Below, piece by piece: positions 1 through 13,323 of a stretch of DNA of 64,000 bases (its first letter is position 1; each line of letters begins with the position of its first letter). The stretch is from NCBI GenBank assembly GCA_963920665.1, contig OY987268.1:15130501-15194500 (forward strand), read 5' to 3'. The notes under the pieces are model-generated. The model saw only the letters and a list, made by a program, of their open reading frames with translations. It searched no databases and was not told the DNA's origin. This DNA comes from Straminergon stramineum (lineage: Eukaryota > Streptophyta > Bryopsida > Hypnales > Calliergonaceae). The position numbers and the translations under genes are program-made.

Positions 1-3000
1 CAATTGTACACCAACTTCTACCCATGCAAGCTTCATTTTGATCAAGTTGTTGCAACAAGCAAGCACATTAGCCTTGGACACCAGATAGCCTCCATCTATG
101 TTCAAATATCTTAGGGATGTTGGAAGTTGGCCTACAATACATGTCTTTGTCGTAATAAAACCTTGACAAAAAGTATTTGAAAAATCAAAAATAGTCAAGT
201 GCCTTAATGAATCTAGGCCCTCTAGGCTCTCTAGACGATTAAGACCATAAACCTCCAAGCTTCGTAAGCACTTCATATCCTTCAAGTTCAAGCTTCCCTG
301 GACAAATCTCAAACCACACAATTGCAATACCAAAACATTTGAGAAGTATTGCCATTCCAACCCCTCCAAACTTGTGATTAGATTGGTGGGAAGGCAAGAA
401 TTAGATGGTAAGTGATCTCTAGAGATGTCCATCTTTTGCCGTATAGAAAGTCGAGACAAGTTTTGCCAATGTCCACCTGAAGGTGTAATCTCAAGCTCTG
501 AGAGATCTCCATCATCCCCATCTACCATCACCCACTTCTGATTCCATATCTCTCTTGATGCACCACACTTTCCAATGGCTTCTAGCTTTACAAATTCAAG
601 ATACAAATCATGTATGGTGATCCTTCCTGATGTTAAATCCGCATCTTGCAACAAGCCTTTTCGTTTGAGGCTATCCAACTGCCATTCCAATATAACCACA
701 AATATTTATATCAAACAAGCTAAAACATCTACCATTGCAATCAATTGCTCTTAAACACCAACTCTTAAACAACCCTATCCTAGAACCTCATTCGTAATCG
801 ATACAATTGGCTATGCCAATTCAAAATATACATGAATGGAAGCAATTTGTGTACCTGACTTTGAATCTTGAATTCATCCTTCTTATATACAATACATAAC
901 TGCTCCTTCAAAGATCTCTCACTCCAAATTCCAAAATCATCCTCCTCTACATAAGGAAGAAAAAGGCTCACATCCATAAACAAAGTTTGCTCAATTGGTG
1001 GTAGTAGATCAAAACTACTTCGAAGCACATCAAAGACAACATTCTCTCCTGAAAATGAACCAGATTTCCACACCCTAGATAAACGTTGCACCCATTCTAA
1101 AGGATTTTCTTTAAAACCACATAGTTGCCTACCCAAGGCCTCCAAAGCCAAGGGATGGTAATGGTAACTTCTTCCATCACCCTTGCAAAAGTAACACTTC
1201 TTCACACACCACTCAATAGAATCCATATCCTCTTTTGTTGTAAATTGTTCCCAACGTGCAGCATGATATAAAAATAATCTTGTTGCATCTCCTTGCCCAA
1301 GTTCGGGCATCTCAAGACATGTATCTTCATCGATTCCCAAAAGAGCAAGAGTACTTTGAGATCGAGCCGTCACAACTACTAAACTATCTTTATGTGTAGG
1401 AATTTCCAAAAGCATTTTGGCTTGCTTGATGGAATTGTTATTGTCCCATACATTATCTACAACCAAGAATGTTTGTTGATTGTTCAAATTCTTGTGCAAA
1501 ATATCTGTACACTGCAAACATAAAAAAGGACATACTATTAAGCTCACTATAATTCAAGTGACAAGGACTACAATAATATCAAGTCTAAATCCAAAATAGG
1601 TGAAAAACATCATCATTCTTATCATATTGAAGTGCACATTGTAGTAGACTCACCAATGTGATGGACTACTAAAACCATGTCATTACGAAAATGATAATAC
1701 TAAATAGGAAAACAAAAAATGAACTCTAAGAATCATGTAACCTACATTCAATGTTCAAAGCTAGAATTAATCCAAATTATATCTTCTAGAGTACAATTCA
1801 CAAGGAAACAAATTCTAAGTGCTAAGCATCTTACATTTACCTCCCCTTCACCCAATTGGTGAACAAAATCTACACTTTTCCTTGTCAACTTGATTACTGC
1901 ATTTTGTAATAATTTTCCGAAATTCGAACATGTGTTGTCAAATTCAAGATGGCACACCCTCCCCTCATACTTGTTCGACAATTCATTGCACAATGTCTTG
2001 CAAATGGTGGTCTTACCAATACCACCTACTCCATAGATGCCAACCACTTGCACTTTGTACATTCGTGACAACCCAATTTGTTTCATTTGGTCAAAAAGAA
2101 CCTATCAATCCAACAATGACAAAAAGTAGAATACTTTAGAAATCCAATGTTCTTAGACTATCTAGAAATTTAAAAGAATTCTATGGCAATATTGAGCTCT
2201 TAAACAATTTGAAGTTTCCATCTCACTCATGAAATGTTCATTTTTATGAAGGAGGGTTTCACTCATTCATACTTGGTGCTTCATAAATCTCAAAAATCAC
2301 ATTCAACAAACAAGGTCAAAAAAAAATTGCCATGCACAATACCTCATGCGCATTTCCTTGAACATGTGAATCATGCCATTTGACATCTGGTGGAACTAAT
2401 TTGCAAATGTGAGACACAATTTCATTCTCATATGCCACAATTTCCTTCAATTCTCGATCATAGGACAAACCATTGAACTTGGTCAACTCATCAATTGCAA
2501 AGCTCCAATCCTCCAACTTGATTCGCCCTTCAATTGGATCATCCTTGGCAAATATCTCCCATTTCTCCAACCATCTTTGCCGTTGCTTCTCATCCTTCAA
2601 GTCACTCATTGTAAGCCCATAAAAGAGGGGAAGAATGGCTACATTCATATTGGACTTCAACACCTTGTTAGCTTGTACAAAGGCATTGAGTTCAATCATT
2701 GGCCACTTGGACATGAAGTACTCCTCGGACACCACCACAACAAGCAATTGACATTGTTGAGCAGCCTTGATGATCAAGCTTGGAAATTCTTTACCCTTGG
2801 GCAAACTTTCAGGACGTCTATCAAAAAAAGGATAGTGACAACGATCTTCCAAGGCTTTAAACAAATGCTCAACAAATTCCTTTTGAACTCCACTATGGCT
2901 CAAAAAGATCTTGTGCTTGGATTCTAAAACAGGATCATCAACCACACCTTCAATTGACCTACATTACAACAAAATCTTTCAAGACTTGATCAAATTTATT

Positions 3001-3206
3001 GATCCATGACTATATAAACATTAGCAACATGCAATTGGTGAATTGGTAATTCTAGATGGAAAATTTTGAAAGTGTATAAAATTGTGAATTTGAGAGAGAA
3101 AAAACAATCTAGGTATCCTCATGAAAGGCAATGAAAGAGTTGTAGCACATTACCTACACTCGGTAGCATGTGAACATTCCCCAACATCAAATTTTCTCTT
3201 CTTCAT
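1..3206 (-). CDS. TNL1: TIR-NBS-LRR immune receptor, 3' end cut by window edge
   Basis: Likely intracellular NLR immune receptor. Exons inferred on the minus strand: 3206-3154, 2958-2343, 2101-1841, 1511-855 and 678 to beyond base 1. All introns are GT-AG, with phase 2 after exon 1 and phase 0 after that. Exon 1 encodes MKKRKFDVGE..., a short basic leader. Exon 2 is the TIR domain (KIFLSHSGVQKEFVEHL; KWPMIELNAF holds the Glu expected in the NADase site). Exon 3 has the P-loop GIYGVGGIGKTTICK. Exon 4 has kinase-2 FLVVDNVWDN, RNBS-B SLVVVTARSQ and the GLPL equivalent YHPLALEALG. Exon 5 opens with an MHD-like IHDLYLEF, then LRRs. The last 226 codons visible are open to the window edge, giving about 755 aa. 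No stop or frameshift is seen, so I treat it as a live gene. Exon lengths match TNL2 within 6 bp. Kinase-2 has Asp-Asn where most NLRs have Asp-Asp. Confidence 0.9.
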
Positions 3207-3470
3207 CGCATGCCTTCAAATACATATTCCTCATATACACATTTGAGTACTTATTCTTGGTTCTAAAAATTATGCAATGCACATTGGTCATTGCATGTAC
3301 AATTTAGAACTCACTTCCAATTGTAAAAATTCCTTAGTGTGAATGCCAATTCTCTCTATTGGTAACCATTCATTCTAATACTTAGTGGTAAATCAATTAA
3401 TACTTGATCTACACTCTTACCAATAATACTAATTTAGCTTCTATTATGTTGTGAGTTAGCCCAATAATAC
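3207..3470. other. TNL1 5' flank, shortened
   Basis: About 260 bp between the TNL1 start codon and repeat R1. It aligns with the proximal and most distal parts of the roughly 1.1 kb flanks of TNL2 and TNL3, but lacks about 0.8 kb in between. The likely promoter therefore runs directly into R1. A TATATG-like stretch lies near 3230, but I cannot name a transcription start. Confidence 0.45.
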
Positions 3471-6282
3471 AATAGCCATAGATACATAGCAAGGGGTCAT
3501 CTAACAACACACTCCAAGCACGTACTACTTTCCTATTCAGAACTGATGAGTGCATCACAGAACAAAACGAAATTCAGTTCACGAACGAGGTTCAAGCAGA
3601 AAATGGTTGAAAGAAGGGCAAAACACACCGTACGTGATTTCAGCAGGTGCAGGCTCCAGGTAAGGCGATGTTGCAAAGACGCTGACGTTGCAAACTGAAG
3701 GCACCTCCAAGCAAGTGCGGATGGGAACTTAAGCTTCGTGGTGGACCCTTCAAGTTCTCTCCAAACTTGCACAGTGATGGAAGGTTTGCAGACTAACTGG
3801 GTCCAAGGGAGTCCAGTACTCTACCGTGTTAGGCCGGCCCTCTAAGTTCGCTCCAGAGATGCTGGCAAAGTACAGACACACAGTAAGCAGAATCCCAGGG
3901 AGGATTGCTTACGAAGAAAAAAACAGAGGGGGAAGCACATTCTATCAGACAGCGTCGTTGCTTATTAACTTCCTTGCAACGGGAGACTCACAGTGAGGTT
4001 TGTCTCTTTTCAGTGCAGAGTGATAAACTACCAAAAATTGTGGAAACTCTAAATGAATTTTAAAACAAGTACTCGTTTTATGTTTTTATTCCATGAATAA
4101 ATTCAAAACAAATTCCGAATGGGGTACACTAGCACTTTTTTTAAAAAGAACTTCAAAATTTATACTCGAGCAAAATTCGTCACAAGTGTTTAAAAAACAC
4201 ATAAAAAAGCCACAAGTGTTTATTATTTCATCCAGTCATGTTTTATAATATTCTTGTATCAGGAAGAATGCTGGAACCACCAGAGAGGACTCCAAAGCGA
4301 TGGGTTATATGTTGGAGATGCCGGGCTGATTCCTTGTTCTATGCCTACGTCGCTTGATTCGATACCAAATAAAAGAACAACGTTGCGGGGTATTGAAAAA
4401 AAGCGCAGGTTCAAACACAAGTCAGCTGAGGATGAACCACCATCAGTTCGTGCTCCTGCGAGGGGAAATTCATGTAAAATTTAGAATCACAATACCCAAT
4501 TTAATTAAACCTACATCATCTGATTTACAATACCAGAAAATTCAACGCCTGGTCACTAGAAAAGATTGAAGTCCACATACCTATCTCCGCAAGCATTCGA
4601 TCTCCTCAAAAATGAGTTCATTCTGCACTCAGAAAACGTTAGTCACAATAAGTCTAGAGATTTGAATAAAAGTGCCTCTCCAAAGACATCCCAAAGCAGT
4701 GATACAGCTGAAGCACATCTGGAGATATAGAGAGAAATTGCGGAGGACTCACATGCACTAAATGTTCCCCCAATCGATCTCAATTGCAATTCATATGAGA
4801 CGCAACCTGCAGACTTGTTGTTCTTGCTCTTACTCGCGAGGCACGCAATTCCAGTTGCTGCTCCAGATGCAACAAGTCAGCAACCTTCTAAACTGCAAGT
4901 TCTTCACCCAGCATGTGCCTGCAAGCAAAAATCGTCATTCACAGACAGCAGCTAGCACAGATAGCAAGGCATCAGAAACTAAACCTTGAGGAATCGCTGA
5001 GCAAGATTGACGGCATTGCGTCGGGATCTGCTTCCAAAAAAAAGTTTGAATCGACAGCGGACGGTTCTCAGTCGGGGGCGAGGCACGGGACGGGGTTGCT
5101 GCCTCTTTTCGCTGTATAGTGAGCCCACACCGAGCCCACAGATTCCTTCAACGGATATATCTCGAAAATCCATGAATACTTCAAATGGAGCGCAGGAGAA
5201 GAGTCACGAAGCAACTTGTGCATTTCTATAATTCCCTCTCGAATTTAAAATGGAAGTATTAGTATATTTTCAATCCAGGACACAACATACTGTTCACCTG
5301 GGGATTGAATTGTAATCCTCTTGCCGTTAACCCTGGAAGGACGGGCCCATGACCACTGATTTCAAGTCTCATTGTCCATCACTCTGTTTGCTGCAATTTT
5401 GCAACTAAATGTGAATGGTAATTTTTATATTTATTTTTCAAAGATGAAGTCATGGGTCTAATATAAGTCATGAAAATTTCAAATTTATTGAGGAAAAATA
5501 GAAATTATAGTGAATTTTTTAAGAAAAAATGAAGAAAATTTAAGTCAGATACAAAATATACTTGAAAAATCTGAAATTTTCACCATAGATGTATGTTATA
5601 GTATACAACATCATGGTATAAACCGAAGTTACCAAGTCACTCTACAATTAGAAATCAACAAACCATGATTATAATAGGCCCAAGTTCATTTCACTATAAA
5701 ATCGTTGTAATTTACATATTTTTCAAAATTTCGATTTGGAGTAGAAACTGCATTTAATAAGCTTCATTTCATTTGTTGGACTCAAATTCATTAACATATC
5801 ATTCTTATGAAAAAATTCACATCAAGAAAAAATAGACAAGAAATGGCCAAAATAAACTACAAAGCATGATCCTTGAATTGAGCATTTTCTTCTTTAGAGA
5901 AGTCAATAATACCATGATAAGGAAATCTCATGATCACATGGATCCATAACAATTTGCTCACACAGAATGTTGTGCAAAAATTTCAGTACGAAATCAAAGC
6001 ACTAGACAACAGGATTCATACATCAATATTTTGCCAAGTCTTGCCATATAAAAAAATAAAAGCTACGAACATTATTACAAATTGTGGGCCGGTGACACAA
6101 TTTTGGACTCAACCGAACCATATCTGATGATCCCATGGACTCCAGAATAATGTGCTTACAAAGACTGATGTGTAACAATTTCAGTCGGAAAACTAATTAT
6201 TCCTCAAGAGTCTGCAAAAACATTCATTAAAAACGCTCTAAATGCTTGCCAAGCTCTCACGGCTTGTGAACTGATAACCATA
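3471..6282. repeat. R1 repeat, copy a
   Basis: About 2.8 kb, repeated at 31020-34321 and 57805-61762. It begins with a GC-richer head of about 430 bp (to about 3905) that recurs at the start of R2. The distal half, from the TTAACCC near 5324, is AT-rich and resembles a relic at 13708-14340. Copy a lacks about 470 bp present in b and c, including their conserved minus-strand ORF. No transposase or reverse transcriptase is visible, so this is either a non-autonomous element or plain duplicated DNA. Confidence 0.75.
4593..4955 (+). pseudogene. Unrecognised ORF relic in R1, one in-frame stop
   Basis: One frame of 121 codons beginning AFDLLKNEFILHSEN, broken by a single TAG, then running through a hydrophobic stretch (ADLLFLLLLARHAIPVAAP). 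The same reading recurs in R1 copies b (about 32210-32560) and c (about 58950-59480). There it is broken by a 1 bp shift and by a MITE, respectively. Partner frames just downstream also look coding-like (ESLSKIDGIASGSAS). I recognise no family. It may be a host gene fragment carried inside the repeat. Confidence 0.3.
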
Positions 6283-8615
6283 GATTCATAGAAAGGGGGC
6301 ACCCAGCAGCACACACCAAGTGTATACTACTTTCCTACTCAGAAGTGATGAGTGCATCACAGCACAGAACGAAACTGAGTTCAGGAACCAGGTTTAAGGA
6401 GAAAATGGTTGAAAGACAAAGAAGAAGGGCAATGCATACCGTACGCGGTCTTCAGCGGGAGCAGGCCCCAGGCAGGCCGATGTTGCAAAGACGGGGACGC
6501 TGACGTTGCAAACTGAAGGTACCTCCAAGCAAGTGCCGATGGGAACTCAAGCTTCGTTGTAGAACCTTCAAGATATCTCTGGACTCGCGCAAGGATGGAG
6601 GGTTTGTATGCAAACTGGGTCAAAGCGAGTCCAGTACTGTACCGCGTGAGGCCGGCCCTCGAAGTTCGCTCCGCAGATACGAACTCAGTGCAGATACGAA
6701 GTCAGCAAAATCCCAAGGATTCATGGTCCTTCAGGGTTCACACGCATCCGGAAATCTAATCGTAAATAGGGAAACCGGAAGATGCTTCGAGCTCACAAGT
6801 TGATCGCTCGGAAATGAAAACTAAACTCCATGGTGCTGTAAAATGGAAAGTCAAGACGTGATATGGACGACCTGGATAGACTGGTAGACAGGCAAAGTCA
6901 CGAGTCAACTGGAAGCTCTAAGTTCTCCTTTCCTCTCCCAAAACATGCCATGTGCACAGCAGAAGGGTCCTACGCCTTCACAGGGTCTAAACAATCCAAC
7001 AGTCTCAATCTCTTCAATACTGTGACGAACTCAGAATACGGAATAAGATACCTCGAGAAGCATCGAAAATAAGTACCGGAAACTGTCAATTGCGCACTAC
7101 AACTGTGTCCACGTCTGTGAAACTGCCTAAGACTGCGCGCTCAATACGGACTCAGAAGGAGTGAGCAGCATCTACTGAGTAACGCGCGTGATAGATGCTG
7201 CTCTTCGTGCCATCAGCTGCGCAAGGACAGGCTCCTACGGCATGAAAAGGCCCCAAACTCCAACCCTAACTTGGCATGAACTGAAGCTTTGGCTTCTCCT
7301 TACCTCAACGCTTTCGATGTCGCCAGTACTGCGGGTTACAAAAACCACAGTCGGTGATGGACAATCTCCAGAAGGCTTCTCGATCCACCAGACACACGTT
7401 ACAATCCCCAGCTAAAGAGCGTCGCCCCTTACAAGATTCAATTGTCGGTACAGCGAAATCGATCCACAACAAAGAATCCACCGACAATGAACACCGAATC
7501 CAACAGCTTCACGCTCTGCACGCCGTAAGAAATCGTCGCCCGAACTCTCACAGCGATTCAATCCGCTTCAGAAATCCTCCGCACTGAAGTGTTTTCCATT
7601 GTATGTACAAAACGATAGCAAAGAAAAAACCCTAGTTCATTTCAACAGTTCCAGTAACCCCCACTGGACAAGAACTGCCCGCACCCTCTCCAGCCTCTCT
7701 CATCAAATGCAAAGGAAGGCGAGATCCATCAGTCTCCGTGAAAATACCAAACCCTGAAGTCACGCCTGGTCACGCGGGACCACTCTTTAGGGACGAAGGA
7801 ACTCGTTTCTGATTCGAGTGTAGACTCGAACCCTAGGCTCCCTTTGCTTAGTCGGGCACTCGGGCGGAGCTGGGCCAGAGAAGCAGCCAGGAAATTCACT
7901 TGCAGCAGAAGCACCAGACGTGGAAGTTTTCAATGCAGGCAAGGGGAGATGTGAGGGAGGCAGGTCAGTGGAAAGAACTGTCCGCTCCCCTTTCTCCGTA
8001 CTAGTACTTGTGTGCAGGGATGCTGGTACCGGGGATCGGTGGGGACGGGGGATGGCGGGACGACCCTCAAGTAGCTTCAGGGAATCGGGACTGGCTTTCT
8101 CTTGTCTGCATTGGTCTTCGCTGTTTCATCTCTGTGGACACTGCTGTGAATCTGCGTGGACTTTGATGAAATCATTGAGCCGTCTGATTGTCTCCATTCG
8201 CTCAGAGTGATGTTTTTGTTTTGTTTTTATGTTCACTTTTGAAAGGTTTTGTTTATTGAAAACTAAGTCTCAAATTGACATGTGGATTTCTTTGATCTGT
8301 TGTCATCGAGGGTCTTGAGGGTCTACTGGAGGGCTTCTATGGATGAGCTTAGCATCGCTTTTCTTTGCAAACGCACGCACGCTCCAGAGATTATGAAGAC
8401 GAAATGAATGGGATCGCTGATCACACCATATGACGATAAACATGGAAAAGAGATCATCTGGCTGTGGACATTGTGTACCGCATTCCTGCCAATCGGCAAG
8501 AGAGATAAGCTTTGCTTGCTGTCATAAGAAGATGATTGCTCTGAATATATACTCGGACATCATAGTTACCCCTACAACTGTTTTGACAGTACATGGCCAC
8601 TCAATCTGGCCGTCG
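6283..8615. repeat. R2 repeat, copy a
   Basis: About 2.3 kb, directly after R1. It starts with the same roughly 430 bp head as R1, then a distinct body (from about 6720). The body matches 34750-36665 (copy b) and 47758-48700 (copy d, body only). Copy c at 61763-62316 keeps little more than the head. The body is GC-richer than its surroundings and has short coding-like patches on the plus strand near 7900-8200, but no long ORF and no recognisable protein. Confidence 0.75.
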
Positions 8616-8879
8616 TGAATCAGCCAAGCTGAAACTAAAATCTACCGAATGACTACAAAAAGTATATTCTACGGCTACGATTTCTTTCGGAAGATCCATT
8701 TCGGTACACCTGGACGAATCAAGTATGCGGCTGCCACTTGGAGATTACAAATCTGGAGGTCTTTCATTTCCAGTGGAAGTACCAAAAATGGGTTTGGTCA
8801 GCAAGTTCAATAATGCGTGCATGATGAATCCATTCTAAGATGAGTGGAACCTGGCTCAGTTGCCTATGTTTTGGTCCTG

Positions 8880-9260
8880 GCCAGACTACTGCTCGGTCAT
8901 TAGATGTTGCTCTTCATGTCATCAGCTGCGCCAAGACAGGCTCCTGCATCATGAGAAGGCTCCAAACTCAAACCCTAACTTGCCTTGAACTGAAGCTTTG
9001 GCTTGTGCTTACCTCAACGCTTTCGACGTGGATTAGAAAAAAAGCGATCGTTGACGGACAATCCTCAGAACGCTACCCGATTCCTTCACGCAACCATCCA
9101 GCTAAGGAGCGTCACCCGTTACAAATTGTCGGTATAGCGAAATTGTTCCACGACAACGACTCTACCGACAATGAACACCGAATCCAGCAGCTTCAAACTG
9201 TAAGAAATCGTCGCCCTAACCCGCCTCGCAGCAGATGTCGCTTGAGAAATATTCCGTTCT
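8880..9260. repeat. Partial second copy of the R2 body
   Basis: Matches about 7185-7560 of R2 copy a and 35250-35630 of copy b, with internal gaps. It lies only 270 bp beyond copy a in the same orientation, so it is a local tandem partial duplication. 8616-8879 between them holds no gene I can see. Confidence 0.6.
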
Positions 9261-10736
9261 TTGCATTGCAGTTGTGGTTATCACACCTTCTCCGAGAATG
9301 AAATTTCAATTAAGGATGAGAAAATTTGGAGTGAAAAGAGGAGCCATTAGGGAGTCGTTCTCCATGAAGAAGGTGTGGCACTCCTTTTGTGTCGTGTGGA
9401 GAATGAGAATGGAAATTGGAGAGAAGTATTCCCCTTCGGAAGAGGATCGATGCGGTAATTTTTCATGGATTATTGAGTATCGATGAAGTGGTGAATCACG
9501 ATTAGCGGTGAAGAGAATGAGGCTCCGGTGGGGGTTTGAATAAGAAGTATTTGCGGAATAGATTGCAGGTGATGACTCTAAGCATCAAAGTTGGCAATGC
9601 GACAAGGGGTGAAAGCGGCATGTAGAGAGCAACCCTTTTTTTTGCACCATTTCAAAATAAATGTTTATTTTTTGTCAAATGGAAGTAATCTTTTGTTCAC
9701 TGGAAATTTTCCATTTCTACTGAAAATGTGGATGAAGTCACCAAATTTGAATTTATAAAGTGCATGAATATGATGAAAAAGTGTTTTTTGGTCTAAAAGA
9801 TGGATGAATGTAGAAATACAATGCTTCACCAAATTTTAAGTGATTGTCATCTTGACACTTTCTTAGAAAGTAAGAAAAAAAGATCTAATGGAGAATAAAA
9901 GCCAAATGAAAACTCACACATGAAATGCTTTTCATGCCGATTCTATACCTATGGAGGAAAATAATCACCATATTAATCACTATATTCAAAGAATTGACCC
10001 TCTACAAGCGAATAAGAGAGTGCCACATCCCCATTCCTCGAAGATTGAGAATGAAGAGAAGGTGTGAAAACCCTTCATATGTTCCATTGTGTGTACAAAC
10101 AAGAACAATGAAACTTTGTCAAACTCTATCTACTCCAACCAAACTCTAACCACATCGTACAATGTGAATGTAGTTTACATAGGATTTGGAAACTTGGATT
10201 CAAAAATTAGAGAGTTGACTCCATAGTGTATGTCCAAAGGATAAAGTCAACAAATATTCAAGAATAAACAAATCTAGGTCCATTTCAAGAGTTACAAGGC
10301 CCCCACTAGTAAGGAAATTGCTTGAAGTCCAACCATCTTTTGTTAGAATCTAATTAACATTAATGTTTGGGTTTTGTCAAGCATCATTAGATTTCTACAT
10401 TAAAAAGACATTTGAAAGATTTGATGTGTTTCACATGTAGAAATGTATGTCTTAACTTCAATCTCATTTTTTCATAATTACAAAAATCCAATTGAATTGT
10501 ATATGAGTTTTTAAAGGAATTTATTTGTAAAAATCGTAGTAGTATAATAGTGCTAGAAATAGTATGAATTTTTTTATGAAAATAGAAATAGTAGTGACAA
10601 ACATCACGGTGTAATCGGTGCGCTCCTTCAGCTCCCACCAAGAGAAATTTGGTAGAAAAAGTTCAAAATTGGGGTATTTTCAACTTTCAAGATGCTATCT
10701 TCAATGTGTCACAAAAATTACAATTTCAGTAATTTT
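9261..10736. other. No gene seen; AT-rich filler
   Basis: AT-rich sequence with only short unsupported reading frames on either strand. No repeat partner was recognised inside the window apart from general low-complexity resemblance. Confidence 0.5.
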
Positions 10737-11620
10737 GAAAAAGATTACAGTGGAGTATGAAGTAGATTCTTGGAGCTACATTTTTCAGTGAGGCTGAAAA
10801 ACATTTAAAAGTCAAAAACTACATGAAAATTCAAAGTTAGACCTTGCAAAATGCTGGGCTTGCAAAGTCCTTCAAAGGTCAACGGGAAATCCATCCACAT
10901 TCTTGAAGAACTCCTGAAGAAGTGCTTGTGGGCTCAATCCCAAACCCTGTTGGACCCCCGGCTATTGCAGGCAAACGCAGGAGTGATGATAGCTGCCCGG
11001 AATTTAAGGCAGGCTAAAAGAACTGAATTGTTCTCTCCTTTCTTTCTTTGTCCAGCCTTTGACTTGGTTGTCTTGTAAAGTGTGTAATGTTTTGCAATGG
11101 ATTTCCATTTGTTTAAAAAAATAAAAATAAATAAAAATTGACTATCCTTTTAGGACAAGAAGTCACTTGATTTTTGGTACCAAAAAAATTTATCTAGGGT
11201 GAAAACACCTAAAATTGTCTATGGACCCATTCTTGATGAGTAGACTTCATTTGAAAGTGTCCTAAGAGTGCAATTAAATTGTTCCCATACCAAATTATGA
11301 TTGGTTGAATGTTGATTTTTAGGTTTTGATTTTATGACCTAATTACAAAGTTTACAACCTTTGGATTTTCAACAATTATCATGCAATTTGTGTTGTTTCA
11401 TAGGTGCGCATGTCAATTTACAACTTATCACATTGTTACAATTCACACAATTAGTGCAAAGAATTGGTACTACTTAGTAATGAGTATTATTTAACTATGT
11501 CACTTTCGTAAGTGGATCACAAGTACGCAAAAGATACAAATTATGCACATAAATTAATTATCTTTGCCATGCATTTTATATGTGTACAAGTACATTGAAA
11601 ATCCATAACAATAATTAATG
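10737..11620. repeat. B repeat, copy a
   Basis: Matches 62316-64000 at the other end of the window, where the copy is interrupted by two insertions. A plus-strand patch near 10900-11040 (LLQANAGVMIAARNLRQ) resembles a patch in R2 copy d (QARGEVREAGRNLRQ, near 48500). This suggests B and R2 share a piece of one ancestral sequence. Copy a has about 115 bp near 11040-11150 that copy b lacks. Confidence 0.6.
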
Positions 11621-13323
11621 TCATGGATTTTTATACTGAAATAACACTTATTAAATGGTGTCAATTTTGTAAAAAATATTGTCAATATGAAGTTATGAAC
11701 TTGTCGATTACCATCCTAATGAACAATAACCTTTTTCTTAACTAACAAAATTTCTTGCATTTTGTTTGTAAGCACTTCATTAGTATACACACAAATTAAT
11801 TTATATTTATATTTTAATAACTACACCAACAAAATAAAGTCAACTGAATTATTATATTGAATATTGTAGCTTCAATTTGGATTGCAAAAACAACAAGCAT
11901 AATCACTATGATAGGCTTGAATCCAACCAGAACCTTTGTACTACTTTATCATTGATACTACTTATCAATAAATGAAATCACCATGAAATCACCAAATGAT
12001 AACACAATTCAAAGAGGCTTTGTTAGGAAAACTTGAAAGAATTGAAATTTCATGAGAGACCAAAAAATTCTCAAATATATCATGATGATGAAAACAAACA
12101 CTATAGTGGGATTGAAAGATAGTTAAATAAAGATTTACACTATGATGTGTAGTAAAATTACAATTGAAAGCTTCACACTACAAAATCTACAACAAATTGT
12201 AACTAAAAATCTAGGAAATGATAAAATTACTATTATAATTGACAATATTCAAGTAATTGAACCTCCAAATCAAATTTCCAAATGTTGACTTCAACTAACT
12301 TGAGATGCTCCCTAAAATCCAGTTGGCTCGAAAAAATGCTTAGATGGATTTTTCTACACAAAATTCATCATAATACAAGGAAATTTACCTATCAACTAGA
12401 ATCATCCATAAAGAATCAAATCATGATAATAATGACAGAATTGAAAGTGAACAATTGATAGTTAGAGTATTCAAATAAAATTAAACAATGATCTTTCATT
12501 CACAATATTAACCTTGAACAGATGGGACTATACCACAGCTTCAAACTTGAAAAGCTCAATTTGTATACTACCATTTGGTGATTAAATATGAGTCAATTTT
12601 TTTATAGATGAAACCACATGTCTTCGATTAGTCCTAAAAGTATTAGGATTTTTTTGAAAAACTTAAAATTTCCTTGAAATTTTTGAAGAAATAGTGAAGA
12701 AAATTTACATCAATTGCAAAATAAGCTTTAAAATGTGAAAATTTCACCATAGGTGGATCATATATTGTAAAACATTATGGTGTAAAACATTACCATATCT
12801 TTCTTTAATTCAAAATGAGTAGACCATGGTTATAGATCCAAAGTTCAAATTGCAGCAAAATATTTAACATACAAAAACTATACCAAATCAATTTCAATAC
12901 TGCTTGTACAATATTCATGATTAATTTCTTCACTTTTGAGATTTTAAAATTTGACGACAATTTCAAACCTTCACAAAAAACCTAACCATTTAAGAGCTTA
13001 TAGAAGACATACATTTTCATCTCTAAAAAACAAATACAATTTTTTTTGTACACATACAAAATTATCTAATGGTTAAACTACTATGCGTGGTTAAACACGA
13101 CTAGCTAAAGCATTTTAATGCAATCAAAATTCATTGCTAGTCTACTTGAAAACTTAGCATAAATATGTAGAGTGTTTGTGAATTGATGACAACAAATCTT
13201 TTTTTGAAGGGAAAAGAAATATGCAATAAATACATATAGTCTACTAACCTTTATGCATATCTAGTCCACAAATTTGGAGATAGTTTTGGTGAGCTCTAAT
13301 GCAAGCTACAAATTTTGAATTAA
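11621..13323. other. No gene seen; AT-rich with a diverged R1 relic
   Basis: AT-rich. About 12600-12870 resembles the distal half of R1 (the stretch around 5480-5720), strongly diverged. No supported ORF or RNA gene. Confidence 0.4.

Noticed and set aside
2409..2927. 172-codon plus-strand frame opposite the TNL1 TIR exon
   Set aside because: Shadow of the TIR coding exon; the conserved motifs and splice sites are on the minus strand.
3471..6715. R1 with the R2 head as a complete LTR retrotransposon (two 430 bp direct repeats)
   Set aside because: No TG...CA borders, primer-binding site, polypurine tract, gag-pol or target duplication seen, and R2 continues past the head with a conserved body.
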